From NCBI GenBank assembly GCA_025153755.1, contig JAOALD010000001.1:372001-436000 (forward strand): a stretch of DNA of 64,000 nt, given 5' to 3'. The position numbers were made by a program, and so were the translations under genes. The notes below the pieces were generated by a model. The model did not search any database. It was not told where the DNA came from and saw only the letters and a list, made by a program, of their open reading frames with translations. Shown piece by piece: positions 43,843-51,306 of this stretch (the first letter of the stretch is position 1; each line of letters begins with the position of its first letter). Origin of the DNA: SAR92 clade bacterium H921. Its GTDB lineage: Bacteria; Pseudomonadota; Gammaproteobacteria; Pseudomonadales; Porticoccaceae.

Positions 43843-44808
43843 ATGCCTTCATTTAATAATATTTCTCTGGTCCTGTTGCTTACAGTGTCTCTGGTTGCTT
43901 GTGGCGAAAGGAGTGGCCCTCTGTTCTGTTTAACTGAAGCCGATATGGGCGCTACCAAGGACATTATAGGCGGACAATTTATGTTGGGTGATAATCGCTT
44001 TTATGTCGAAGAAGGTCCCGCTGGAATCGCATCTGTCGGAGACTTTAATATTGATCGTACTGAAGTGACTAACTGGCAATTTAGGGCTTTTATAGAGGCC
44101 ACGGGATATGTTACTGCCGCAGAGCTTGGGCTGTCTCAAAAGGACTTCCCTAATGTGCCGCCAGAGCTCCGGGTTCCCGGGTCCATGGTCTTTGTCTCTC
44201 CAGATCCAGATAATGTGAGTGTCCCTGCCAGCTGGTGGCAGTTTGTGCCCGGTGCCAACTGGCAGCATCCTTTAGGGCCCGAGAGCTCTATTGAAGGAAA
44301 AGATGCTTTCCCTGTAGTGCATATTATACATGCGGATGCCAAGGCCTATGCTGAATGGATGGGTCGGCGCCTACCCACAGAAGCGGAGTGGGAATATGCA
44401 TCCAGGGGAGGTTTAGATGGCGCCACCTACTCCTGGGGTCAGGAGTCTCCTCACCAAGGTGAGTCCAAGGCAAACACTTGGCAGGGACATTTCCCTTACA
44501 CCAATTTTAAGGATGATGGCTTTGTAGGTAGCTCGCCAGTTGGATGTTTCCCTAAAAATGGCTATGGGCTGTACGATATGACCGGCAATGTATGGGAATG
44601 GACTGACACAGCATACGGCCCAGATCATAAGAGAAATTACGGGGATGGGGGGTATGACCCCCAGCAGCCTGGCATTAAGGTTAAAACTCTTAAAGGAGGT
44701 TCATTTTTGTGTTCAGATAACTACTGTCAACGCTTTCGTCCTGCCGCTCGACAGGCTCAAGATGTTACGCTCGGCTCGTCTCATATTGGTTTTCGAACGG
44801 CTAAGTGA
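43843..44808 (+). CDS. Formylglycine-generating enzyme (SUMF1 type) with lipoprotein signal
   Basis: A 321-residue enzyme; ATG 43843 is chosen because AAGGGGGGG precedes it. The domain spans about 40-320: DRTEVTNWQFRAFIEATGY, the RRLPTEAEWEYASRGG signature, LYDMTGNVWEWT and GGSFLCSDNYCQRFRPAAR. Cys290 and Cys295 reproduce the C-x4-C copper/substrate pair of true aerobic formylglycine-generating enzymes, so this is not just a SUMF1-fold relative. It converts the sulfatase signature Cys to formylglycine. Unusually, it begins with a lipoprotein signal (lipobox LVAC, Cys20), placing it outside the cytoplasm, where it would act on the exported sulfatases of this locus. Confidence 0.88.
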   Translation: MPSFNNISLVLLLTVSLVACGERSGPLFCLTEADMGATKDIIGGQFMLGDNRFYVEEGPAGIASVGDFNIDRTEVTNWQFRAFIEATGYVTAAELGLSQKDFPNVPPELRVPGSMVFVSPDPDNVSVPASWWQFVPGANWQHPLGPESSIEGKDAFPVVHIIHADAKAYAEWMGRRLPTEAEWEYASRGGLDGATYSWGQESPHQGESKANTWQGHFPYTNFKDDGFVGSSPVGCFPKNGYGLYDMTGNVWEWTDTAYGPDHKRNYGDGGYDPQQPGIKVKTLKGGSFLCSDNYCQRFRPAARQAQDVTLGSSHIGFRTAK

Positions 44809-44955
44809 CAGGCAAGTACCAGTTATTTAACAGTCAAGCAGCAGCCAAGTAATAGCAAGCAGTGGATTGACCAATAATAACAATCGCCACAACAATTAGT
44901 AGTGTAAGAAATTCAAAAAAAGAGAACGTAATAATAAAAAAACTTAGGAGGAATA

Positions 44956-46389
44956 ATGACTATCGGCGCAAGCTTCAGCACTAATAAACTCAGTATTTTC
45001 CAAATCACCATTGTCGCTGCATTAGGTGGTTTATTGTTCGGATATGACACCGGTGTGATAGCGGGTAGTCAGCTTTATTTCACCAAATATTTTAATCTTT
45101 CAGCTGCCGAGCAGGGTTGGGCAGTCAGCAGTGCGCTGTACGGTTGTCTAGTGGGTGCGTTGGCGGGTGGTTATCTCACTAAGCGTATCAGCAGAAAGTA
45201 TACGCTGGTCCTCGCGGCCGCTCTATTTGCTATCTCGGCCTGGGGTTCTGGTCTCGCAGCAACCCTCAATGAGCTGGCGATCTACCGTATTATTGGCGGT
45301 CTTGCCGTGGGCATGGCCTCATTGGCGGCGCCTATGTATATTGCTGAAATGGCGCCACCGAAATACCGTGGTCGCATGGTTTCTTACTATCAGTTGGCCG
45401 TGGTTATTGGTTTCTTTGTGGTATTTTTAGCGACCTATTTTATTGGCGGTGGCGACACGGAGAATATGACCCCAGAAGCGCTTGCGCAGCTTCATGAGCA
45501 CAATGTTAATCGGGGCTGGCGCATTATGCTCTGGTCTGAGCTATTGCCGGCACTGGCTTTCTTGGCGCTGCTTTTTACTGTGCCTCACAGCCCCCGTTGG
45601 TTGATCTTACAGGGCCGCACTGAAGAGGCTAAAACGGTGCTGGCTCAGATAACCTCGAGCGAGCAGGAGGCGGCCTCTGAGTTTGCTGATATAGAGACAT
45701 CACTGACCAATAGCCCAGCCCCCAATCTGGCTATGCTGTTTGGCAAAGGTATTGGCTTTGCTCTATTTCTTGGCGTTATGTTGTCGATATTCCAGCAGGT
45801 CACCGGCATTAACGCGATTCTTTATTACGGGGCAGAAATTTTTAGTAATGCTCTGGGCTATGGCCCAGAAGATGCCCTTAAGCAGCAGCTCTGGCTGGGT
45901 GCGGTCAACCTTATCTTTACCTTTGTCGCTATTTACAAAGTCGATAGCTGGGGCCGCAAACCGCTGTTTATTGGCGGTAGTATAGGTATGTGTGCCGGTT
46001 TAACGGTGCTGGGTCTGACTATTTATACCCAGCAGATGGGGGTTGTTTCCCTGATCGCTGTGTTGGTCTTTATCGCCTCATTCGCCATGTCCATGGGTCC
46101 CGTGGTGTGGGTGATATTGTCGGAGATGTTCCCAAATAATGTGCGCAGTGTCGCTATGTCGATCGCCGTTGCGGCACAGTGGCTATTTAATGCCTTGGTT
46201 GCCAATAGCTTCCCTCTAGTAAACCAAAGTACCTTTAATCAGGAGGGTTTTAACGGTGCGCTGCCATACTTTATCTTTGCCTCTTTCTGTGTGGTCGCGA
46301 TGATTTTTGTCTGGAAGCTCGTCCCTGAGACCAAGGGTAAGACACTCGAAGAGATGGAAGCGCTCTGGGCGGCGAAGGATCAGGGCTAA
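44956..46389 (+). CDS. MFS sugar transporter (XylE-type sugar porter)
   Basis: A 477-residue inner-membrane carrier with about twelve helices and the sugar-porter signatures: GYDTGVIAGSQLY at helix 1, GGLAVGMASLAAPMYIAEMAP, PHSPRWLILQGR before the central loop, QQVTGINAILYYGAEIF at helix 7 and PETKGKTLEEME at the C-terminus. These are shared by XylE and related proton/sugar symporters. It would import the xylose or other monosaccharide released in the periplasm. TTAGGAGGAATA directly before ATG is a near-ideal ribosome-binding site, so strong translation is expected. Confidence 0.9.
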   Translation: MTIGASFSTNKLSIFQITIVAALGGLLFGYDTGVIAGSQLYFTKYFNLSAAEQGWAVSSALYGCLVGALAGGYLTKRISRKYTLVLAAALFAISAWGSGLAATLNELAIYRIIGGLAVGMASLAAPMYIAEMAPPKYRGRMVSYYQLAVVIGFFVVFLATYFIGGGDTENMTPEALAQLHEHNVNRGWRIMLWSELLPALAFLALLFTVPHSPRWLILQGRTEEAKTVLAQITSSEQEAASEFADIETSLTNSPAPNLAMLFGKGIGFALFLGVMLSIFQQVTGINAILYYGAEIFSNALGYGPEDALKQQLWLGAVNLIFTFVAIYKVDSWGRKPLFIGGSIGMCAGLTVLGLTIYTQQMGVVSLIAVLVFIASFAMSMGPVVWVILSEMFPNNVRSVAMSIAVAAQWLFNALVANSFPLVNQSTFNQEGFNGALPYFIFASFCVVAMIFVWKLVPETKGKTLEEMEALWAAKDQG

Positions 46390-46579
46390 AAAGACCTAGT
46401 AGCCTTGCCCTGGTAAAACATGTCATTAATATAAGTCGTTGATGAGAGTTGTGATGGAAGCTGGGGTGGGAATCGCGGACGGTGCAGGAAAGTTCCACTA
46501 CTGATTTTACGGCAGTTAATTTCAGGGGATGAGGCTTAAGCTTATCTTGTGGTGAGTTTGAAGTGGGACAGTACTTCGA

Positions 46580-46672
46580 GTGGCGAGACAACGCGGGAGC
46601 GCAGCGACGGTGGCCCCGAAGGGGGAGGGTGAGGCCCGAATAATTCCCGCGTCCACCACCACTTAAGAATTA
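46580..46672 (+). ncRNA. Structured GC-rich intergenic element (possible small RNA)
   Basis: The 378-base gap after the carrier gene holds a GC-rich block unlike its surroundings. CGCGGGA (about 46593-46599) is complementary to TCCCGCG (about 46645-46651), enclosing a CCCC-GAA-GGGG hairpin, and GTGG before pairs with CCAC after. It is followed at once by a terminator hairpin. Its 3' part, ATTCCCGCGTCCACCACCA, looks like a degraded version of the attachment core. It could be a small RNA, an intergenic repeat, or a relic of a tmRNA/tRNA 3' end. No promoter is obvious. Confidence 0.3.
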
Positions 46673-46673
46673 C

Positions 46674-46690
46674 CCCCTGTTTTTCAGGGG
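46674..46690 (+). terminator. Hairpin terminator candidate
   Basis: CCCCTG pairs with CAGGGG around a five-T loop, followed by TGTTTCTTCATTT. It may end the transporter transcript or the structured element before it. Confidence 0.55.
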
Positions 46691-46767
46691 TGTTTCTTCA
46701 TTTAGCTTTTAGTATATCTGCTCCAAACGATTTAATATGAGATCTACCCAACAGAGCATCGAGTCAC

Positions 46768-47892
46768 ATGTCATCCAAAATCCTCTGGTTAAAAATAATT
46801 ATCGGGATTGCACTTGCAGTAGTACTGATAATGGCGAGTCCATTTAAAACAGCAATTCTAGGCAGTGCTTCACTCGAGGCTAACGCTCATCTGAATAACT
46901 TAATAACATCATCTGACTCATTTCTATTATCTGCGCCTGTGGCGATTGCAGGACGGACGTCCGAAGAGAACGGAGAAGATATATTTAGAAAAACCTCCGT
47001 CGTCAATGAGTCATTAGATGCATGGTTCGACCGCAGTCAAACTCAGGCACTAATTGTTCAAAAAAAAGGTCGCATTATTTATCAGCGTTATAGTCCAGAT
47101 GCTGACGATGGTCGCCGTGTAAATGCTATGTCTATGACCAAAGCCATTGTTGCAATACTTATTGGTATCGCCATTGATGAGGGCCTCATTAATTCCGAGA
47201 CAGACTCTATTTCTCAGTATCTCCCTCAAATAACACAACCGTCTGAGAATCCGGTTACTCTTCGAGATTTGCTGAGACATACCTCGGGTATAGAATCAGC
47301 ATCAAAGGACATTACAGCGACCTTGAAGGGTAATTCATTAATAACACCCTTATCTGAAATCTCGTTTAATGATGAGCGCTTATTCCGCTATGACAATATT
47401 AATTACCATCTGCTGAGTCTTGTACTGACGAATATCTATAAACAGCCCCTTAACCAATTAATCGAGAATAAGCTCTGGCAGCCGCTAACACTTGAGGAAG
47501 CCTCTGTTATCAATACGGCTGGTTATTGCTGTATGTTTGCCACGGCAAGATCATGGCTCGAAATAGGCGACTTATTTCTCGATCCAAAAAATGACGTAGT
47601 CTCTTCACTCTGGCTAGAAAAAATGGTTAAAGACTCAGTTATTCCAGAGTGGTTTTTCGTTCAGGCAACTGGCAAATCAGCAGGCAATAGTTATGGCTAT
47701 CACATTTACCGTGGGTTACCCAACACACCTGAAGTGTTCTGGATTGAAGGGATGGGCCTGCAGCTGATTATAGTTAATCCCCAGACCGAAACAGTGATCG
47801 TCAGGCTTGGCGGCATTCCCTCTATACTTAATGTTTTCTCAAACCGGCACGAAAAGTCAATCATAGCGCCATTACTCAATGTTTTAATGTAA
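46768..47892 (+). CDS. Serine beta-lactamase-like hydrolase (class C / esterase type)
   Basis: A 374-residue protein with an N-terminal hydrophobic segment (about residues 8-23) acting as signal anchor. The active-site motif SMTK gives Ser122 and Lys125, and RYDNINYH carries the YxN motif; this is the fold of class C beta-lactamases, DD-peptidases and related esterases. Most family members outside resistance settings are esterases or peptidases, so a deacetylating or side-chain esterase role in glycan breakdown is possible but not shown. It is the last gene before attachment repeat 3 and carries AT-richer sequence than the transporter upstream. Confidence 0.75.
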   Translation: MSSKILWLKIIIGIALAVVLIMASPFKTAILGSASLEANAHLNNLITSSDSFLLSAPVAIAGRTSEENGEDIFRKTSVVNESLDAWFDRSQTQALIVQKKGRIIYQRYSPDADDGRRVNAMSMTKAIVAILIGIAIDEGLINSETDSISQYLPQITQPSENPVTLRDLLRHTSGIESASKDITATLKGNSLITPLSEISFNDERLFRYDNINYHLLSLVLTNIYKQPLNQLIENKLWQPLTLEEASVINTAGYCCMFATARSWLEIGDLFLDPKNDVVSSLWLEKMVKDSVIPEWFFVQATGKSAGNSYGYHIYRGLPNTPEVFWIEGMGLQLIIVNPQTETVIVRLGGIPSILNVFSNRHEKSIIAPLLNVLM

Positions 47893-47919
47893 GCTAGTAT
47901 CGCTCGGTGCTTCTTTCTT

Positions 47920-48015
47920 TGTAACATAGGATGTAACAAAGCAGATTTTGAAGCCCATTAAACCTATATTAATCAATAGGTTAGCATTTATGCACAGTTC
48001 CCGCCGCCTCCACCA
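47920..48015 (+). other. Attachment-site repeat 3 (ssrA 3'-end type), right end of island C
   Basis: The core (47998-48015) is identical to the other two. TAATCAAT (47970-47977) lies exactly 20 bases before it within the same inverted repeat as repeat 1 (AACCTAT/ATAGGTT). TGTAACATA and TGTAACAAA at 47920 and 47932 are again 12 bases apart. Apart from the 20 bases between TAATCAAT and the core, much of the 95 bases matches repeat 1. After CCA comes ATAACAAAACCT as at repeat 2, but the terminator is broken: AAAACCTA at 48021 and TAGGTTTT at 48060 are parted by an extra 17 bases. Confidence 0.7.
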
Positions 48016-48066
48016 ATAACAAAACCTAAACCCGACAGGGTTGGGTCGTCGCTGCCAGCTAGGTTT

Positions 48067-48813
48067 TTATTGATAACTGGCCCTGAACTCCGATGGACGT
48101 AGCGAAAATGCCCGGTAAAACTTGCGGCTGAAATAACTGGCGTCAGGAAATCCACATTGATCGGCAATCAGGGCGACGGGTAAAGTCGTTTCCACCAGAA
48201 ACCGCCTCGCATTTTCGAGGCGCACGTCGCAGATATACTGTTTGGGTGTTTTATTCAGAAACTTCTTAAACCGCCGTTCCAGGGCGCTGATCGACAAACA
48301 GGAGACCTCGGCCAGATCCGATAGGCTGATTTTGTTCATGTAATTATCGCGGACATAGGCCACAGGAACTTTCAGTGCCTCCATGGCGTTAAGGGCTACG
48401 GAGGATTTTTCCAGATGGCGCGATGTGCCGTATGAGCCCACAATCGCGCCGCCGCTGTTTACCAGGGGCCGCTTTGAGGTGATAAACCAACTGATTTCCC
48501 CTGACCCAGATACGTTCATTTCCAATCGATTGGTGACCAGTTCACCCTGAATCACGCGTTGGTCATCAGCGATAAACTGCATGGCGATTTGCCTGGGGGC
48601 AAAATCAGAGTCGGTCAGGCCAATGGCCTGATCCAGCGAGTCCACTCTAATATGATCGAGAAAGCTCTTATTTGCATGGACTACCCTGCCAGCGGTGTCT
48701 TTTACCCAGAACAGGATATCCGGCAATAAATCATACATTTGCAGGGCTCCTGTAATAGACAGTTCATCAATAACGAGCCTTACATTATCGCGTTGTGATT
48801 TATCTATCGACAT
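48067..48813 (-). CDS. PAS domain-AraC family transcriptional regulator
   Basis: A 248-residue regulator. The ATG at 48813 is chosen over one at 48858 because GGGAGGG lies just before it. An N-terminal PAS-like domain (LPDILFWVKDTAGRVVHANK, residues about 28-130) is followed by an AraC double helix-turn-helix: ISLSDLAEVSCLSISALERR then ALIADQCGFPDASYFSRKFY. The PAS domain may sense a small molecule or redox state. It is divergent from the Gfo/Idh/MocA gene by 218 bases and most likely controls that operon; a direct repeat in the gap fits an AraC-type operator. Confidence 0.85.
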   Translation of the reverse strand: MSIDKSQRDNVRLVIDELSITGALQMYDLLPDILFWVKDTAGRVVHANKSFLDHIRVDSLDQAIGLTDSDFAPRQIAMQFIADDQRVIQGELVTNRLEMNVSGSGEISWFITSKRPLVNSGGAIVGSYGTSRHLEKSSVALNAMEALKVPVAYVRDNYMNKISLSDLAEVSCLSISALERRFKKFLNKTPKQYICDVRLENARRFLVETTLPVALIADQCGFPDASYFSRKFYRAFSLRPSEFRASYQ

Positions 48814-48909
48814 CTTGGCACCCTCCCTCTTGGCCTCGCCGCCAGCTTGAAAATACACATTTCATTTTCGACAAGGTCGTGACTAAGCCCAAAGAATAGC
48901 AAAGTAACG

Positions 48910-48938
48910 CCGATTTTGTCGCATTGGAAACCGATTTT
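48910..48938. promoter_or_regulatory. CCGATTTT direct repeat, 21 bases apart (candidate AraC operator)
   Basis: CCGATTTT occurs at 48910-48917 and 48931-48938, two helical turns apart on the same face, in the divergent region between the PAS-AraC regulator and the oxidoreductase operon. Such spacing is usual for AraC-family half sites. Binding is inferred. Confidence 0.4.
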
Positions 48939-49031
48939 TCCATAGCTGTTTATCGCCCCCTTGGATTACCATAATTTGACAATAATAAAAACAAGACCGC
49001 TGATCTCTCCGGCTAGTCTTGAGGGCAGATT

Positions 49032-50225
49032 ATGATGAAGAAAGTGCGGATGGGAATGGTCGGCGGTGGCGCAGGCGCATTTATCGGTGCTATCCACCGC
49101 ACAGCAGCTGCTATGGATGGACAGATTGAGCTTGTTTGCGGAGCGCTTAGCAGCGACCCGGAGCGGGCACGTTACAGCGGGCTGGAGCTGGGAATTGACC
49201 CAAAGCGCTGCTATACCTCCTATGAAGAAATGTTTGCCACCGAAGCTGCACTGCCCGCAGAGCAGAGAATGCAGTTTGTTTCTATTGTTACGCCAAACCA
49301 TATGCATTTCCCCGTTGCCAAACAGGCTCTGGAAGCTGGATTCCATGTATTGAGTGATAAACCGGCTACTCTGGACCTGGGTGAAGCACTGGAACTAAAA
49401 ACAGTGGTTGAGAGCAGCAACTGTCTCTACGGGCTAACTCATACCTACACGGGCTATCCATTGATCAAGGAAGCTCGACACCTGATTGGCAGTGGCCAAC
49501 TGGGAACCCTGACAAAAGTTATTGTCGAGTATTCCCAGGGTTGGCTGGCCAGTAAATCCGACGAAGATAGCAAGCAGGCGCAATGGCGCCTAGACCCGAA
49601 GCGTGCAGGCATCAGTTGCTGTATGGGCGACATAGGTGTCCATGCAGCGAACCTCGCAGAATACACCTGTGATGATGAAATCAGCGATATTTGCGCCGAC
49701 CTTATCGCAACGGTACCGGGGCGAAAACTGGATGACGACGGCACAGTGCTGCTGCGCTTTAAATCCGGTGCACGGGGCGTATTGATGGCCAGCCAGGTGT
49801 CTGTGGGCGAAGAAAATCGGCTGGTACTTCGAGTCTATGGTGAGAAAGCCAGCCTTGAATGGTCACAACTGGAACCCAACACCCTGTGGCTTAAATTCCC
49901 TGACAAACCCACGCAAATGATTCGCGCAGGTGTGGGCAATCTCGCGTCGGAAACACTGGCCAATATGCGCACGCCTGCGGGACACCCAGAGGGTTATCTG
50001 GAAGCCTTTGCCAATATATACCGCAGTTTTGCCGAGGAAGTCCGTGCAAAGCAGGGCAGTGCAACGTTCGAATCTTCAGGGGACATACCCGGTATCCACC
50101 AGGCAATCCGTGGTATGGCATTTATTGAAAACGTGGTGGCAGCAAGTCGGTCCAATCAGAAATGGCATGCTTTTTCCCTGCAACCACAGCCATTACAACC
50201 GCAATCATCGACAGAGAATCAATAG
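49032..50225 (+). CDS. Gfo/Idh/MocA family oxidoreductase
   Basis: A 397-residue NAD(P)-dependent sugar oxidoreductase. The N-terminal Rossmann fold has MVGGGAGAFIGAIHR (about 9-23); VTPNHMHFPVAKQALEAGFH and then LSDKPATLDL mark the family, with Lys of DKP as catalytic lysine candidate. The C-terminal domain carries CCMGDIGVHAANL with the His expected in the active site. It starts the operon running to about 55.0 kb and is 12 bases before a TIM-barrel isomerase gene. Enzymes of this family near GMC/subunit 3 genes handle 3-keto or inositol-like sugars; the precise reaction is not visible. Confidence 0.88.
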   Translation: MMKKVRMGMVGGGAGAFIGAIHRTAAAMDGQIELVCGALSSDPERARYSGLELGIDPKRCYTSYEEMFATEAALPAEQRMQFVSIVTPNHMHFPVAKQALEAGFHVLSDKPATLDLGEALELKTVVESSNCLYGLTHTYTGYPLIKEARHLIGSGQLGTLTKVIVEYSQGWLASKSDEDSKQAQWRLDPKRAGISCCMGDIGVHAANLAEYTCDDEISDICADLIATVPGRKLDDDGTVLLRFKSGARGVLMASQVSVGEENRLVLRVYGEKASLEWSQLEPNTLWLKFPDKPTQMIRAGVGNLASETLANMRTPAGHPEGYLEAFANIYRSFAEEVRAKQGSATFESSGDIPGIHQAIRGMAFIENVVAASRSNQKWHAFSLQPQPLQPQSSTENQ

Positions 50226-50237
50226 GCAGATATCCAT

Positions 50238-51302
50238 ATGCAATCTATAAAAGGTCCGGGAATATTTTTAGCCCAGTTTCTTGATGATGTCGCTCCCTTT
50301 GACAACTTGCCAAACATCTGCAACTGGGTGGCTGGTCTGGGTTACAAGGCCATCCAAATTCCCACCTGGGACAACCGAGTATTCGATCTTGAGCTCGCCG
50401 CTTCGAGCCAAGACTACTGCGATGAAATAAAAGGCATAGCCGCAGAAGCTGGCCTAGAGATCAGCGAGCTGTCGACTCATCTTCAGGGGCAATTAGTAGC
50501 AGTGCACCCGGCTTACAGTGGCATGTTAGATAGCTTTGCACCGGAATCGGTGCGCAATAACCCGGCGGGACGGACCGAGTGGGCCAAGCAGCAGCTCAAG
50601 CAAGCAGCCAAAGCTAGCCAGCGCTTGGGTTTAACCGCCCACGCCACATTTTCCGGGGCGCTATTGTGGCAGACCATTTATCCCTGGCCACAGCGGCCTG
50701 CTGGGTTGGTGGAGGCGGGGTTCCGCGAGCTTGCCGGGCGCTGGCTGCCGATCCTTAACGCTTTTGATGAAGCCGGTGTGGATGTCTGTTACGAATTGCA
50801 CCCCGGTGAAGACTTGCACGATGGTGTGACCTTCGAGCGTTTCCTCGAGGCCACCGGTAATCACTGTCGCGCCAATATTCTTTACGATCCCAGCCACTTT
50901 GTTCTGCAACATCTCGACTATCTGGCGTTTATCGATATTTATCACGAGCGCATCCGGGCATTTCATGTGAAAGATGCAGAGCTTAATCTTTCTGGCCGAT
51001 CTGGTGTTTACGGCGGTTACCAGGACTGGATAGATCGCCCGGGACGCTTTAGGTCGCTGGGAGACGGGCAGATTGATTTTAAAGGCATCTTCAGCAAACT
51101 CACCCAATACGGTTACACCGGTTGGGCGGTGTTGGAGTGGGAATGCTGCCTAAAACACCCTGAGGATGGTGCCAGGGAGGGGGCGGAATTTATTCGTAAC
51201 CACCTGATCAGGACCACCGATAAGGCGTTCGACGATTTCGCTGCAACCACCCAAGATGAGCAACTCAATCGCCAGATTCTTGGCTTGAACCAGGAGAACT
51301 AA
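50238..51302 (+). CDS. Sugar phosphate isomerase/epimerase-like TIM-barrel protein
   Basis: A 354-residue cytoplasmic protein of the AP endonuclease 2/xylose isomerase-like TIM barrel family. Metal-binding segments are visible: ELSTHLQGQLVAVHP, CYELHPGEDLHDG (Glu), LYDPSHFVLQ (Asp/His), FHVKDAEL and VLEWECC (Glu). It probably isomerises, epimerises or lyses a keto sugar made by its neighbours. It is tightly placed between the Gfo/Idh/MocA gene (12 bases) and the MFS gene (4 bases), so one operon is likely. A second TIM-barrel relative, exported, is at the end of the operon. Confidence 0.85.
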   Translation: MQSIKGPGIFLAQFLDDVAPFDNLPNICNWVAGLGYKAIQIPTWDNRVFDLELAASSQDYCDEIKGIAAEAGLEISELSTHLQGQLVAVHPAYSGMLDSFAPESVRNNPAGRTEWAKQQLKQAAKASQRLGLTAHATFSGALLWQTIYPWPQRPAGLVEAGFRELAGRWLPILNAFDEAGVDVCYELHPGEDLHDGVTFERFLEATGNHCRANILYDPSHFVLQHLDYLAFIDIYHERIRAFHVKDAELNLSGRSGVYGGYQDWIDRPGRFRSLGDGQIDFKGIFSKLTQYGYTGWAVLEWECCLKHPEDGAREGAEFIRNHLIRTTDKAFDDFAATTQDEQLNRQILGLNQEN

Positions 51303-51306
51303 AATA

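Noticed and set aside
46271-46591. Reverse-strand frame of 106 codons at the end of the sugar carrier gene
   Set aside because: Basic, low-complexity translation without any motif; overlaps the carrier and the structured element.
46641-46660. Possible fourth attachment core
   Set aside because: Only partly like the core (ATTCCCGCGTCCACCACCA), with no TAATCAAT 20 bases before it, so not counted as an attachment repeat.
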